55,215 bases of DNA from an uncultured Lysobacteraceae bacterium (lineage in GTDB: Bacteria > Pseudomonadota > Gammaproteobacteria > Xanthomonadales > Xanthomonadaceae), in assembly GCA_946482565.1 (NCBI GenBank), contig CAMLSB010000002.1:1-55215 (forward strand), written 5' to 3'. The translations under genes and the position numbers were made by a program. Below, in pieces: positions 24,642 to 32,748 of this stretch. The notes below the pieces were generated by a model. The model worked only from the letters and a program-made list of their open reading frames with translations. It did no database searches and was not told the DNA's origin. Numbering within the stretch: the first letter of the stretch is position 1; every line of letters begins with the position of its first letter.

Positions 24642-25438
24642 GCAGGCTTCGTCCTGCCGGCGGCTCGCCCGGCGACAAATGCCTGGAGGCGTGCCGCGTC
24701 GTCCATCGCGTGTCCGTGGGCGGTGTTGTCCAGGATGCACCATGCGGGCGCACGCGCGGTGCCGGCAAGCAGCAATTCCCCTGCCAATGCCTGCAGCGAC
24801 GCGTCGTCGTAGCTGCTGTAGTAGATGCGTGGCGAACCATGCCAGCGCCAGTAGCTCCAGCGCGCGGCAACGCCCGCGCCACCGGCATGCGCCGCCGCGG
24901 GCAGGCGTGCCGGATCGGCCGCGACGCGCGCGATGGCGTGGCGCACCAGCACCGCGTCCGCCCCCGGCGTGAACCAGCTCGCATGCCGCGGCTCGCAAGC
25001 GACGCGCGTATCGCTGCGCCGCCGCAGCATCGCGAAGAACCGGTCCGCCACGCGCGCATCGAAGACGAGGCTTGGCGGCAGCTGCGCGAGCACGCCGCCA
25101 AGCCTGGGGCCGAGGCCCGCCAGTGCATCGAAGAACGCCGACAGTGCGTCGCCGACGCCCTGCAGCGCCGCCTCATGGGTGATCGCCCCGGGCATTTTCG
25201 CCGAGAACCTGAATCGCGACGGCACGCTCGCCGCCCAGCGTTCGAACGTCCGCGGCTGGTGCGGGCGATAGAACGTCGAGTTGATCTCGGCGACGTCGAA
25301 TCGCGTCGCGTACCGCGCGAGATGGCTGTCGCCCTCGCCGAACAGCGCGGCATGCCGCGAAGGGATCGACCAGCCGGCGCACCCGATGCGCACCCGCGGC
25401 GGCGGCGAACGCGGATTCGTCGCAGGGCTCAAAGCCAT
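24638..25438 (-). CDS. DUF72-family protein
   Basis: This 266-residue protein begins RIGCAGWSIP and has EINSTFYRPH, FRFSAKMPGAITH, FEPR-like CEPRHASWF and YWRWHGSPRIYYSSY. These are the conserved motifs of DUF72, a TIM-barrel family with a likely metal- or phosphate-binding site but no established function. The start at 25438 overlaps the end of the upstream gene by 10 bp, implying coupling. Confidence 0.9.
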   Translation of the reverse strand: MALSPATNPRSPPPRVRIGCAGWSIPSRHAALFGEGDSHLARYATRFDVAEINSTFYRPHQPRTFERWAASVPSRFRFSAKMPGAITHEAALQGVGDALSAFFDALAGLGPRLGGVLAQLPPSLVFDARVADRFFAMLRRRSDTRVACEPRHASWFTPGADAVLVRHAIARVAADPARLPAAAHAGGAGVAARWSYWRWHGSPRIYYSSYDDASLQALAGELLLAGTARAPAWCILDNTAHGHAMDDAARLQAFVAGRAAGRTKPA

Positions 25439-25737
25439 TCGCAGGGCAAGGCGCGCAACAGCACCTGTTCCTGGCGGAAGCGCTCGGCCAGCGCCGCCGC
25501 ATAGGTCTTCCACCAGGCGCGATCGAGCGTCGGCACCATCACTTCGAACAGCACGAGCTCGTCCCTCCGGACCTCGTCGCTGCCGCCCTCCCACAAGCCG
25601 GTGGCCGGCGCGTGCTGGTAGGCGGTCACGCCGCCGAAGGCCTCCGCCAGCCCCGACCGGACGGCGACGAACATCGCGCGCGGGAACGGCTTGTTCCGGT
25701 TGTCACGCAGCGGCAGGAACAACTGAATGAGGTACAT
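25429..25737 (-). CDS. Conserved hypothetical protein upstream of DUF72
   Basis: The product has 102 residues with no signal peptide. It begins MYLIQLFLPLRDNRNKPFPR and includes AEAFGGVTAYQHAPATGLWE and EVMVPTLDRAWWKTYAAALAERFRQEQVLLRA. It reads as a compact alpha-beta domain of a conserved but uncharacterised family. Its overlap with the DUF72 gene indicates a two-gene operon. Confidence 0.75.
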   Translation of the reverse strand: MYLIQLFLPLRDNRNKPFPRAMFVAVRSGLAEAFGGVTAYQHAPATGLWEGGSDEVRRDELVLFEVMVPTLDRAWWKTYAAALAERFRQEQVLLRALPCEWL

Positions 25738-25853
25738 GGGCGGGGCCGCGGGTTCGGTGGCGGAAGTCTGACCCCGGCGATGTGTGCGTCCGATGCAGGC
25801 GCACCGGCTCGGCCTCGACACGGCCATGCACGCGCGGCTGCTACAAGGCGGCC

Positions 25854-26552
25854 ATGGCCCGTGTCCGCACCAATCCGGAATCCAGCCCGCCCTCTGGCTT
25901 CAAGGGCGCGCTGCGCTGCAGGCGCAAGTTCCTGCGCCAGTTCCCGGGGGGCTTCCGCGATCCGACCTACCTGGACTGGGAACGCGACTACAAATGGGAG
26001 ACGCACCTGCGCTGGGAGGAAGCGCTCCCGCGCGATGCCTTCCGGCGCCTGCTGCTTGCCGGCGACTTCGCGGAGGCCGCGGCACGCGCCGTGCGCGTGG
26101 AGCAGCGTTCGCGCCACGCCATGCTGTTCTCGTTCGAGAAGATGGCGCTGCGCGACGCGCTGCGCGAGCCCGGGGGCGCGCGCGATTTCGCGCAGGGTCT
26201 GTACGACTTCCTCCACGGTACCGACGGGCCGGAGCAGCGTTTCGAGCGCTGGATCGCGGCGATCGAACGGCTGCCGCGACGCGGGACGCGCGTGTTGACG
26301 TGGCCGCTTGCCACCGTCTTCGGCTTCATCGCGCAGCCCGACCGCCACATGTTCCTCAAGCCCAACACGATTCGCGCCGCGGCACGCGCCTACGGTTACG
26401 AGCTGCCCTACAGGCCGCGCCCGTCATGGGACGTGTACGCGGGCCTGCTCGCATTCTGCGATCTCGTGCGGCGCGACCTGCGCGACCTGCGCCCCCGCGA
26501 CCTGATCGACATCCAGTCGTTCCTCTGGGTACAGGGATCGGACGAGTATTGA
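25854..26552 (+). CDS. Conserved hypothetical helical protein
   Basis: This 232-residue protein is cytoplasmic by sequence and predicted to be mostly helical. Motifs such as FPGGFRDPTYLDWERDYKW, HMFLKPNTIRAAA and LIDIQSFLWVQGSDEY look strongly conserved, but I do not recognise the family. It is monocistronic, ending 4 bp before a strong terminator. No function is proposed. Confidence 0.7.
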   Translation: MARVRTNPESSPPSGFKGALRCRRKFLRQFPGGFRDPTYLDWERDYKWETHLRWEEALPRDAFRRLLLAGDFAEAAARAVRVEQRSRHAMLFSFEKMALRDALREPGGARDFAQGLYDFLHGTDGPEQRFERWIAAIERLPRRGTRVLTWPLATVFGFIAQPDRHMFLKPNTIRAAARAYGYELPYRPRPSWDVYAGLLAFCDLVRRDLRDLRPRDLIDIQSFLWVQGSDEY

Positions 26553-26555
26553 ACG

Positions 26556-26587
26556 AAGGACGCCCCGGCATGCCGGGGCGTCCTTTT
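26556..26587. terminator. Strong bidirectional intrinsic terminator
   Basis: A perfect 13-bp stem, AAGGACGCCCCGG (26556-26568) with CCGGGGCGTCCTT (26573-26585), closes a CATG loop and is followed by TTTT. It sits between two convergent genes, the hypothetical gene ending at 26552 and the protease gene ending at 26607, and can serve both. Confidence 0.9.
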
Positions 26588-26606
26588 CCTCCGATCCGGT
26601 GGAGGG

Positions 26607-27821
26607 TCAGTTGGTCGTCAGCGTGAGTCCGTAGGCCGAGAGGATCGGCAGCAAGGGCTGGAAGTAGCTGCGCGAGCTGCGGTGCCTGCCCTTGCAGGTG
26701 CCGCTGCCGCCCGACAGCACGCCCTGCGCCTGGCCCGGACCGGTGATGAACGAGCCACCCGAATCGCCGCCTTCGGAGCACGCCGTCGTCCGCGTCAGGT
26801 TGACGATGGTTTCGCCCGTGCTGTAGCTGACGGTCTGGCCCGTGGCTTCGATCGTGCCGCACTGCCAGCCCGAGGTGCGGCCCGACCGGCAGATCGCCGC
26901 GCCGACGCCCGCCGCGGTGCTGCCGTGCACCGTCGCATCGCCCTTGCCCCACCCATACACCGTCGCCGGCAGCGTGTTGCCCGAGGACACGCTCACCCAG
27001 GAGTAGTCGTTGCCGGTCTGGCCCGGATTCGGGAATTTCGACGCCGAGAACGTGCCGATCTGCGGCCCGATCGTCCACTGCGGCGAGCCTTCCAGGTACA
27101 CCGGTTCGCCGGCGGTCCCGCAATGCCCCGCGCTCACGAAGGCCGGCGCGCCATTGCGGGTGACGTTGAACCCGATCGAGCAGGCATACAGGTAACCGTC
27201 GCCCGGATCGCGCAGGTAGCCGAGGCCGCCCTTGAGCGTGCTGCGCAGCGTCGGCTGTTCGTTCTCGACGACGAAGCGCACCGTCGCGGCATCCGCGCCG
27301 CTGGACGCGACGAAGTTGATGCCCGCGGCCTGTTGGCCACGGCCGATGGTGACGACCACGGTGTTGCTGGGCAGGTCCACGTACCAGCCGTAGACGCCCT
27401 TCGGCACCTTCGCGCCCTGCGCCAGCAGGAAGTCGAGTTGTCCCTTGGCATCGTCGAGCTGCGCCAGCGTGTGCCGCACGCTGCGCACCACGACGCCGGG
27501 CGGCGCCTTGTGCGCGCCGAGCGCAGTCGTCGCGACGACGAGCTGGAAGCCGCCGTCAGGCGTGCGTTCGATCCAGCTGCCGGCGAACTTCGGACCCTGC
27601 GCCCGCGCGAACTGCTTGTCCTGCAGCGTCGCGAGGTCTTCGACTTTCAGGTACTGCGACAACTGTGCCGGCGTCATTCCGAGATCGCGCTGCATCGCGG
27701 CGCGCACGCCGGGCGAAACATCGGAGGGCCCGGTCGCCGCCGAGGCATTCATGGCGACGAAGAGCGGGACGAGCGTGCAGGCGTACAGGCCAAGCCTGGC
27801 CCGGGAAGCGGACTTGCGCAT
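26607..27821 (-). CDS. Alpha-lytic-type secreted serine protease (S1E family) with pro-region
   Basis: This 404-residue protein has a signal peptide ending near MNASA. A pro-region of about 165 residues (LGMTPAQLSQYLKVEDLA, VYGWYVDLPSNTVVVTIGRG) matches the folding chaperone segment of alpha-lytic protease. The mature protease shows SAGHCG (His233), GNDYSWVS (Asp272) and GGDSGGS (Ser354), with CRSGRTSGWQCGTI close to the Lysobacter enzyme. Such enzymes lyse other microbes and digest protein outside the cell. This gene is the main taxonomic clue to Lysobacter-like bacteria. Confidence 0.95.
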   Translation of the reverse strand: MRKSASRARLGLYACTLVPLFVAMNASAATGPSDVSPGVRAAMQRDLGMTPAQLSQYLKVEDLATLQDKQFARAQGPKFAGSWIERTPDGGFQLVVATTALGAHKAPPGVVVRSVRHTLAQLDDAKGQLDFLLAQGAKVPKGVYGWYVDLPSNTVVVTIGRGQQAAGINFVASSGADAATVRFVVENEQPTLRSTLKGGLGYLRDPGDGYLYACSIGFNVTRNGAPAFVSAGHCGTAGEPVYLEGSPQWTIGPQIGTFSASKFPNPGQTGNDYSWVSVSSGNTLPATVYGWGKGDATVHGSTAAGVGAAICRSGRTSGWQCGTIEATGQTVSYSTGETIVNLTRTTACSEGGDSGGSFITGPGQAQGVLSGGSGTCKGRHRSSRSYFQPLLPILSAYGLTLTTN

Positions 27822-27932
27822 CGAGTGTTACCCCTTTCCATGAGGTGGAATTGCGGACGCCGGGTCCGTGGCGCACACCCCTGCTTGCTGGATCCGGCCT
27901 GCGCATTGCTGCGCACGCCGGAGAAAAACGGC

Positions 27933-27965
27933 GTGAAAATCCAGCCGAATTCCGGCTGTTTTCAC
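27933..27965 (-). terminator. Probable terminator of the phosphatase gene
   Basis: On the minus strand the stem CAGCCG-GAATT-CGGCTG is followed by GATTTT, and longer outer arms (GTGAAAA with TTTTCAC) can pair with a two-base bulge. It lies 50 bp past the stop of the histidine phosphatase gene. It could instead act in the leader of the protease gene. Confidence 0.5.
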
Positions 27966-28015
27966 GGGTAAACGTGACGCGCCGACCCTGTAACCGATTG
28001 CAATCCGACAGGCGG

Positions 28016-28732
28016 CTAATCCAGTGCGGGCGCGACGAGGCTGCGCTCCGGATCGCCGGTCGTACCCGTCAGCAGGCCCGGCGGAATGTGGCCGACGTCG
28101 CCAACGGAGATGACCTTCATGCGGCCATCGGGCTCGACGCGGATCACGGTCAGGCTCGCATGGCCCACCGACATCTCCAGCCAGGCCTGCGGATCCACGC
28201 CGAGCGCGCGCGTCACCATCGAGCGGATCACATTGCCGTGGCAGACCAGCAGGTCGGTGCGCGGCACGCCGCCGGTCGCGGGCGTGAAGTAGCGAGCGAA
28301 CAGGCGATCGAACTGCGCCTGGCAAGCGGCAAGGTCGGCGGGCTTCTCGCGCGCGGTCACTTCGCTGCGCCGCATCGGCGGCGTGCATTCGGCGAGGTCT
28401 TCATCGATCGTGAACCGGTTGCCGGCCGGCAGGCTTTCGCCGATCGTCGCCGCCGTCTCGCGGGTGCGGCGCAGCGGGCTCTCGAACATCCCGTCGATGT
28501 GTTGCGGCCACGCCGCCAGCCTTGCGCCGGCGAGCCGCGCCTGGGCCACGCCCAGCGCCGACAGGCCCATGCCGGTGCGCTCGTCGCCGTTCGGCACGGC
28601 GTCGTACTGGCCATGGCGCACGAGGATGATCGTGTGCAGCGCGGGCGGCTCGGCGGCCTGCGCCGGCAATGCGACCGAGACCAGCAGCACGATCGCCGCG
28701 ATCCACTTCGATTTGCAGCGTGATGTATTCAT
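28016..28732 (-). CDS. Periplasmic histidine phosphatase-family protein
   Basis: This 238-residue protein has a signal peptide (IAAIVLLVSVALPAQA). The catalytic LVRHGQ motif near residue 38 is followed by the second-half motifs FESPLRRTRETA and LVCHGNVIRSMV, giving the full set of histidine phosphatase residues. The substrate is unknown; phosphoprotein or small-molecule phosphomonoesters are possible. Confidence 0.88.
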   Translation of the reverse strand: MNTSRCKSKWIAAIVLLVSVALPAQAAEPPALHTIILVRHGQYDAVPNGDERTGMGLSALGVAQARLAGARLAAWPQHIDGMFESPLRRTRETAATIGESLPAGNRFTIDEDLAECTPPMRRSEVTAREKPADLAACQAQFDRLFARYFTPATGGVPRTDLLVCHGNVIRSMVTRALGVDPQAWLEMSVGHASLTVIRVEPDGRMKVISVGDVGHIPPGLLTGTTGDPERSLVAPALD

Positions 28733-28822
28733 TGCAGTCTCCCGTCGGCCGGATCATGCATCAAACGGCCGGCGCGTGCAGGGGGCGTAGACTCATCGAC
28801 CAACCAGCGCCTGGAGACCCGC

Positions 28823-29485
28823 ATGGCACCGGTCATCACCGCCTTCGAGCGCTCACCCGACCGCGGCCGCGGCCTGGCCCGCGACATCCGCATCCGCTGG
28901 GGGCTGGAGGAAGTGGGCCAGCCCTACGACGTGCGCCTGCTGTCGTTCGAGGCGATGAAGCAGCCCGCGCACGTGGCGCGGCATCCGTTCGGGCAGATCC
29001 CGACCTGGGAGGACGGCGACCTCGTCCTGTTCGAGTCCGGCGCGATCCTGCACCATCTCGCGGAGTCGCATCCCGGCGTGCTGCTGCCCACGGATGCGGA
29101 CGGCCGGGCGCGTGCGATCTCCTGGATGTTCGCCGCGCTCAGCACGATGGAGCCGCCGGTCGTCGAGTTCACCATGGCGCTGGTGTTCGAGCGCGACAAG
29201 CCGTGGTTCGAGCAGCGCCAGCCAATGCTGGAGGCGCGCGTGCGTACGCGGCTGGGGCAACTGTCGGATCGACTGGGCGACGCCGAATGGCTAGACGGCG
29301 CGTTCAGCGCGGGCGACCTGCTGATGATTTCGGTCCTGCTGCGGCTGGCGTCGTCGGGCGTCGTGGACGACTACCCGACCGTCGCCGCGTTCGTGGCGCG
29401 CGGCGTGGCGCGGCCGGCGTACCAGCGCGCGTTCGCGGCGCAGCTGGCGGTGTTCAACGCTTCACAGGCGAACGCCGCGGGCTAG
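28823..29485 (+). CDS. Glutathione S-transferase family protein
   Basis: This 220-residue protein has an N-terminal thioredoxin-like domain with the conserved cis-Pro segment HPFGQIPTWED and the ESGAILHHLAE motif that contacts glutathione, followed by an all-helical C-terminal domain. It is cytoplasmic and single-gene. The substrate is unknown. Confidence 0.88.
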   Translation: MAPVITAFERSPDRGRGLARDIRIRWGLEEVGQPYDVRLLSFEAMKQPAHVARHPFGQIPTWEDGDLVLFESGAILHHLAESHPGVLLPTDADGRARAISWMFAALSTMEPPVVEFTMALVFERDKPWFEQRQPMLEARVRTRLGQLSDRLGDAEWLDGAFSAGDLLMISVLLRLASSGVVDDYPTVAAFVARGVARPAYQRAFAAQLAVFNASQANAAG

Positions 29486-29499
29486 GCGAATCCGCGCGC

Positions 29500-30054
29500 T
29501 CAGCCACGCCAGTTCGCGTGGGTGCGCCAGAACTCGACGGCGCGGCGATAGGCCTCGCGGTCGATCGGCACGCCGGATCCGCCTTCCTCCACGCCAAGCG
29601 CATTGCGCAACATGGTGATCGGCGCCATCGGGGTCTCGACCGGCTCGGCGGTGTACATGCAGCCGACCACGCCCCAGTCGGCGGCGATGTCGGTGCCCTC
29701 CTTCGCCAGCTGCGCGCCGTCGTACAGGATCACGATCAGGTATTCGGCCACGGGCGGCTCGAGGCCCTCGAACCAGCGCACCAGCACCGGTAGTTCATCG
29801 GGCGTGCGCGCTTCGTAGTCCGAGCGCAGCAAGTGCCGGTTCCCGTCGGTGATCGGCACGGCGAGGCAACGCGTCGAGGTCCAGTTGCGATGCACATGGA
29901 GCTTGCAGAACGGCGCGTAGCCGTCGATCACGCGCAGCGGCGGCACTTCGTTGAGGTGCCGTTCGAAGGCTTGCGGCGTGACGTCCTGGATCGTGTTGCG
30001 GCGCCGCTCGCGGAAGAGCCGGCCGAGGGCGAAGTCGGTGAGGACGATGGACAT
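29500..30054 (-). CDS. DUF3228-family protein
   Basis: This 184-residue protein contains HVHRNWTSTRCLAVPITDGN, LPVLVRWFEGLEPPVAEYL, and ADWGVVGCMYTAEPVETPMA, PITMLRNALGVEEGGSGVPID. I recognise these as DUF3228, a family with no established function. No signal peptide is visible. It is convergent with the GST gene, with a 14-bp gap. Confidence 0.82.
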   Translation of the reverse strand: MSIVLTDFALGRLFRERRRNTIQDVTPQAFERHLNEVPPLRVIDGYAPFCKLHVHRNWTSTRCLAVPITDGNRHLLRSDYEARTPDELPVLVRWFEGLEPPVAEYLIVILYDGAQLAKEGTDIAADWGVVGCMYTAEPVETPMAPITMLRNALGVEEGGSGVPIDREAYRRAVEFWRTHANWRG

Positions 30055-30157
30055 GTGACTACTTTACCGCCGCCACGTCCTGAGCGGCATGGGCCTCTCA
30101 CCGGCCGATCACGAGCGCCCGGCTAGAAACAGGGTTTGCATCCACGAGACGAATCCC

Positions 30158-30637
30158 ATGACCGAGAACCGCGAACTCGAAACCCGCTTCTGGAAGCACC
30201 TCAACGACGACCGCACGCTGATGCTCGGCACGCAGGACATCGCGCCGCGCCCGATGACCGCGATCGCCGAGGACGACCGCGCGCCGCTGTGGTTCTTCAC
30301 CTCCGCCGACACCGACCTGGGCCAGCGCCTCGACACCTCGCGGGGCCTCGACGCCGTCGCCAGCTTCGCCGCGAAGAACCATGCCCTGTTCGCGATGATC
30401 ACCGGCCGCCTGGTCGCGGACAACGATCGTGCGGTCATCGACCGGCTCTGGAATCCCTTCATCGCCGCGTGGTTCAACGGCAAGGACGACCCGAAGCTGC
30501 GCCTGCTGCGCATGGACGCCACCGAGGCGCATGTGTGGCTCAACGAGAACAGCACGCTCGCCGCCATCAAGCTGATGCTCGGGACCGATCCCAAGGAAAG
30601 CTACAAGGACAAGGCGGGCGACATCGACCTGGGGTGA
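30158..30637 (+). CDS. Pyridoxamine 5'-phosphate oxidase-family (general stress) protein
   Basis: This 159-residue protein has a split-barrel flavin-binding fold: LMLGTQDIAPRPMTAIAED, APLWFFTSADTDLG, AVIDRLWNPFIAAWFNGKDD and LLRMDATEAHVW. These match the general stress protein 26 branch, which binds FMN or FAD and is not involved in vitamin B6 synthesis. ATG 30158 is chosen because the conserved domain starts just after it. Confidence 0.88.
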   Translation: MTENRELETRFWKHLNDDRTLMLGTQDIAPRPMTAIAEDDRAPLWFFTSADTDLGQRLDTSRGLDAVASFAAKNHALFAMITGRLVADNDRAVIDRLWNPFIAAWFNGKDDPKLRLLRMDATEAHVWLNENSTLAAIKLMLGTDPKESYKDKAGDIDLG

Positions 30638-30730
30638 CCCCCGCCGCGACCGGTGCTTCCGGGAGCCAGGTGCACTGGAACGCGGGATGCGCAGTGCGTA
30701 TATAGGGCGACCACTCCCTGGGAAACCGGC

Positions 30731-31630
30731 ATGACCCGTCGTCCGCTGTTGCTGGCCGCGCTGCTCGCCCTCGCCTCCACCGCTGGCCTCGCCGCGGAAC
30801 CGGCCATGCCACCCGCGTCGATGGACGAAATCGCGATCGCGAGCCATGGCGCGCGCCTCAACGGCTTCATCTACCGCGCGGCGGGTACCGGAGCGCACCC
30901 GACCGTGCTGTTCCTGCACGGCTATCCGGGCAACGAACGCAACCTGGACCTCGCGCAGGCAGTGCGTCGCGCCGGCTACAACGCGATCTACATCGACTAC
31001 CGCGGCAACTGGGGCAGCGGCGGCACGTTCACGCCCGGCAATGCGCTGGAAGACGTCGAGTCCGCGCTGGCGTGGGCGCGCGATCCGGCGAACGCCGCCA
31101 AATTCGGCATCGACCCGGAACGGCTCTCGCTGGTCGGCCACAGCTTCGGTGGCTGGCTCACGCTGATGACCGCAAGCCGTGATCCCGGCTTGCGTTGCGC
31201 CGTCGCCATGGCGGCCTGGAACCTCGGCTGGGCGGCCGACCGCTTCGCATCGCATCCCGACGAGGAAAAGTCGTTGCGCGACTACATCGCATGGACAGGC
31301 GAGGAAGGCGGCCCCATGCGCCTCGACGCCGACGGCGTCATGCAGGCGCTGAAGACCCACGCCGCCGACTGGAACTACCTCTCGCACGCGGCGGCGCTGA
31401 AGGACCGGCCGCTGCTGCTGGTCGCCGCGACCCGCGATACGCCGGACGAAGGTGTTGCGCTGCACGCGCAACTCGCGCAGGCCATCCGTGCGGCGGGCGG
31501 CGCCCGCGTCGAGACGCTCGTCTACGACGACGACCATCCCTTCTCCTCGCATCGCCTCGCGCTGGGCGTGGCGCTGGTCGAGTGGCTGCGCAAGGAGCGT
31601 TGCGACGGCGCGCCGGCGAAGGTGCATTGA
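30731..31630 (+). CDS. Secreted alpha/beta hydrolase (dienelactone hydrolase-like)
   Basis: This 299-residue protein has a signal peptide (LLLAALLALASTAGLAAE). The oxyanion motif HGYPGNERN and the nucleophile elbow GHSFGG are clear; DTPDEG and DDHPFS offer the Asp and His. It fits prolyl oligopeptidase- or dienelactone hydrolase-type esterases. The frame is open from 30653, but the signal peptide starts at 30731. The stop overlaps the ATG of the following TrmY-type gene. Confidence 0.86.
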   Translation: MTRRPLLLAALLALASTAGLAAEPAMPPASMDEIAIASHGARLNGFIYRAAGTGAHPTVLFLHGYPGNERNLDLAQAVRRAGYNAIYIDYRGNWGSGGTFTPGNALEDVESALAWARDPANAAKFGIDPERLSLVGHSFGGWLTLMTASRDPGLRCAVAMAAWNLGWAADRFASHPDEEKSLRDYIAWTGEEGGPMRLDADGVMQALKTHAADWNYLSHAAALKDRPLLLVAATRDTPDEGVALHAQLAQAIRAAGGARVETLVYDDDHPFSSHRLALGVALVEWLRKERCDGAPAKVH

Positions 31631-32223
31631 TGCGGACGTTCGTCCTGCGGGCACGGGCGGCGCCCACCGACGGCCAGAAGCTCCTGGCCGCCGTCGGCCA
31701 GGAGGCCCACACCGAGATACTGGCGCACACGCTGATGAACGCGATCTTCGTCGCGCAATCGCATCGCCCGGACGTCGTGGTCCATCTGGTCCTGGAGAGC
31801 ACGCAGGATTTCTCGCGCACCATCCGCTTCGACGCGAACGCAATGCATGAACTCGGCGGCTTCGACGAACGCGCCTTGCTGGGCAAGGTCGCCAAGGCGC
31901 TGGACACATCGCGCGGCATGGGCAAGGAGGAGGCGCGTCCGGTGGAATCGGGCGTCACCGTGCGCACGATCGCGTTCGAACGGCTGGTGCAGGAGCTCGC
32001 CACCGACCATCAGTTGTTCGTCATGGACCGCAAAGGTGCGCCGATTCGCGAACAGCCGTTCGGCGACAACCCGTGCTTCCTGCTCACCGACCACATCCCG
32101 ATGCCGAAGAAGACCTTCGGCAGCCTCGAGCGCCTGGGCGCGAAGAAAATCACGCTGGGATCGAAGATGCTGTTCGCGTCGCAATGCGTGGTGCTGATCC
32201 ACCACGCGCTGGACGAGCGCTGA
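31630..32223 (+). CDS. trmY: TrmY-family RNA methyltransferase (tRNA pseudouridine-54 N1-methyltransferase-like)
   Basis: The product has 197 residues, the normal length for the family. MRTFVLRARAAPTDG at the start, VVVHLVLESTQDFSRTIRF, GVTVRTIAFERLVQEL and NPCFLLTDHIPMPK correspond to the conserved blocks of TrmY (COG1901), a SPOUT-type methyltransferase that makes N1-methylpseudouridine at tRNA position 54 in archaea. A minority of gamma-proteobacteria carry homologues of uncertain target. Its ATG overlaps the hydrolase stop (TTGATG), so translation is coupled. Confidence 0.85.
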   Translation: MRTFVLRARAAPTDGQKLLAAVGQEAHTEILAHTLMNAIFVAQSHRPDVVVHLVLESTQDFSRTIRFDANAMHELGGFDERALLGKVAKALDTSRGMGKEEARPVESGVTVRTIAFERLVQELATDHQLFVMDRKGAPIREQPFGDNPCFLLTDHIPMPKKTFGSLERLGAKKITLGSKMLFASQCVVLIHHALDER

Positions 32224-32255
32224 CGCTCCGTCGGCCGATTACACTTGCAAGGAAA

Positions 32256-32639
32256 TCATGAATGCCCGGCGGCCTCCGCGCGCATCGCGTCCCCGCGGGT
32301 CGCGTGCACCGTGCCTGGCGGATGGTGCGGCGGCGAATAGATCGTCACCAGGCGCAGCCGCTTCTCGCCGGTGTTGCGGATGTCGTGGCGGGTCCCCGCC
32401 GGCACCAGCAGCAGCGATCCCTTCTCCAGCGGCCGGCTCGCGCCGGCGACCACCGCCTCGCCGCTGCCCTTGGCGACGATGAAGACCTGGTCGGTGTCGT
32501 CGTGCACTTCCTCGCCGATGGCCTCGCCACGCTTCAGGCACATCAGCACCACCTGCGCGTGCGGGCCGGTGGCGACGACACGCCTGAAGTCCTTGTTTTC
32601 CCTTGCAAGATCGCGGATCGATTCGTTCGCGGCATCCAT
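32256..32639 (-). CDS. Cupin-domain protein
   Basis: This 127-residue protein is a single cupin barrel: GEAIGEEVHDDTDQVFIVAKGSG carries the first metal motif (His and acidic residues) and LVPAGTRHDIRN the second His. Mononuclear cupins of this kind may be small-molecule binding proteins or enzymes; no specific function can be read. An FNR-type box lies about 55 bp before the start, suggesting expression at low oxygen. Confidence 0.88.
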   Translation of the reverse strand: MDAANESIRDLARENKDFRRVVATGPHAQVVLMCLKRGEAIGEEVHDDTDQVFIVAKGSGEAVVAGASRPLEKGSLLLVPAGTRHDIRNTGEKRLRLVTIYSPPHHPPGTVHATRGDAMRAEAAGHS

Positions 32640-32693
32640 GGATCACCTCCCGTTCCGGACGCGACCAGCCTGCCACCGCGCCCGGGGCGCGTA

Positions 32694-32707
32694 TTGACCA
32701 GGATCAA
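32694..32707. promoter_or_regulatory. FNR/Anr-type box upstream of the cupin gene
   Basis: TTGACCAGGATCAA fits the TTGAC-N4-ATCAA pattern bound by FNR/Anr proteins. Its centre is about 61 bp before the cupin start codon at 32639, a good distance for activation. It is nearly the same as the boxes at 23655 and 36181. Confidence 0.65.
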
Positions 32708-32748
32708 GCTGCCCGCATGCTGTCCCGCGCAACCCGCGCGCGAGGACG

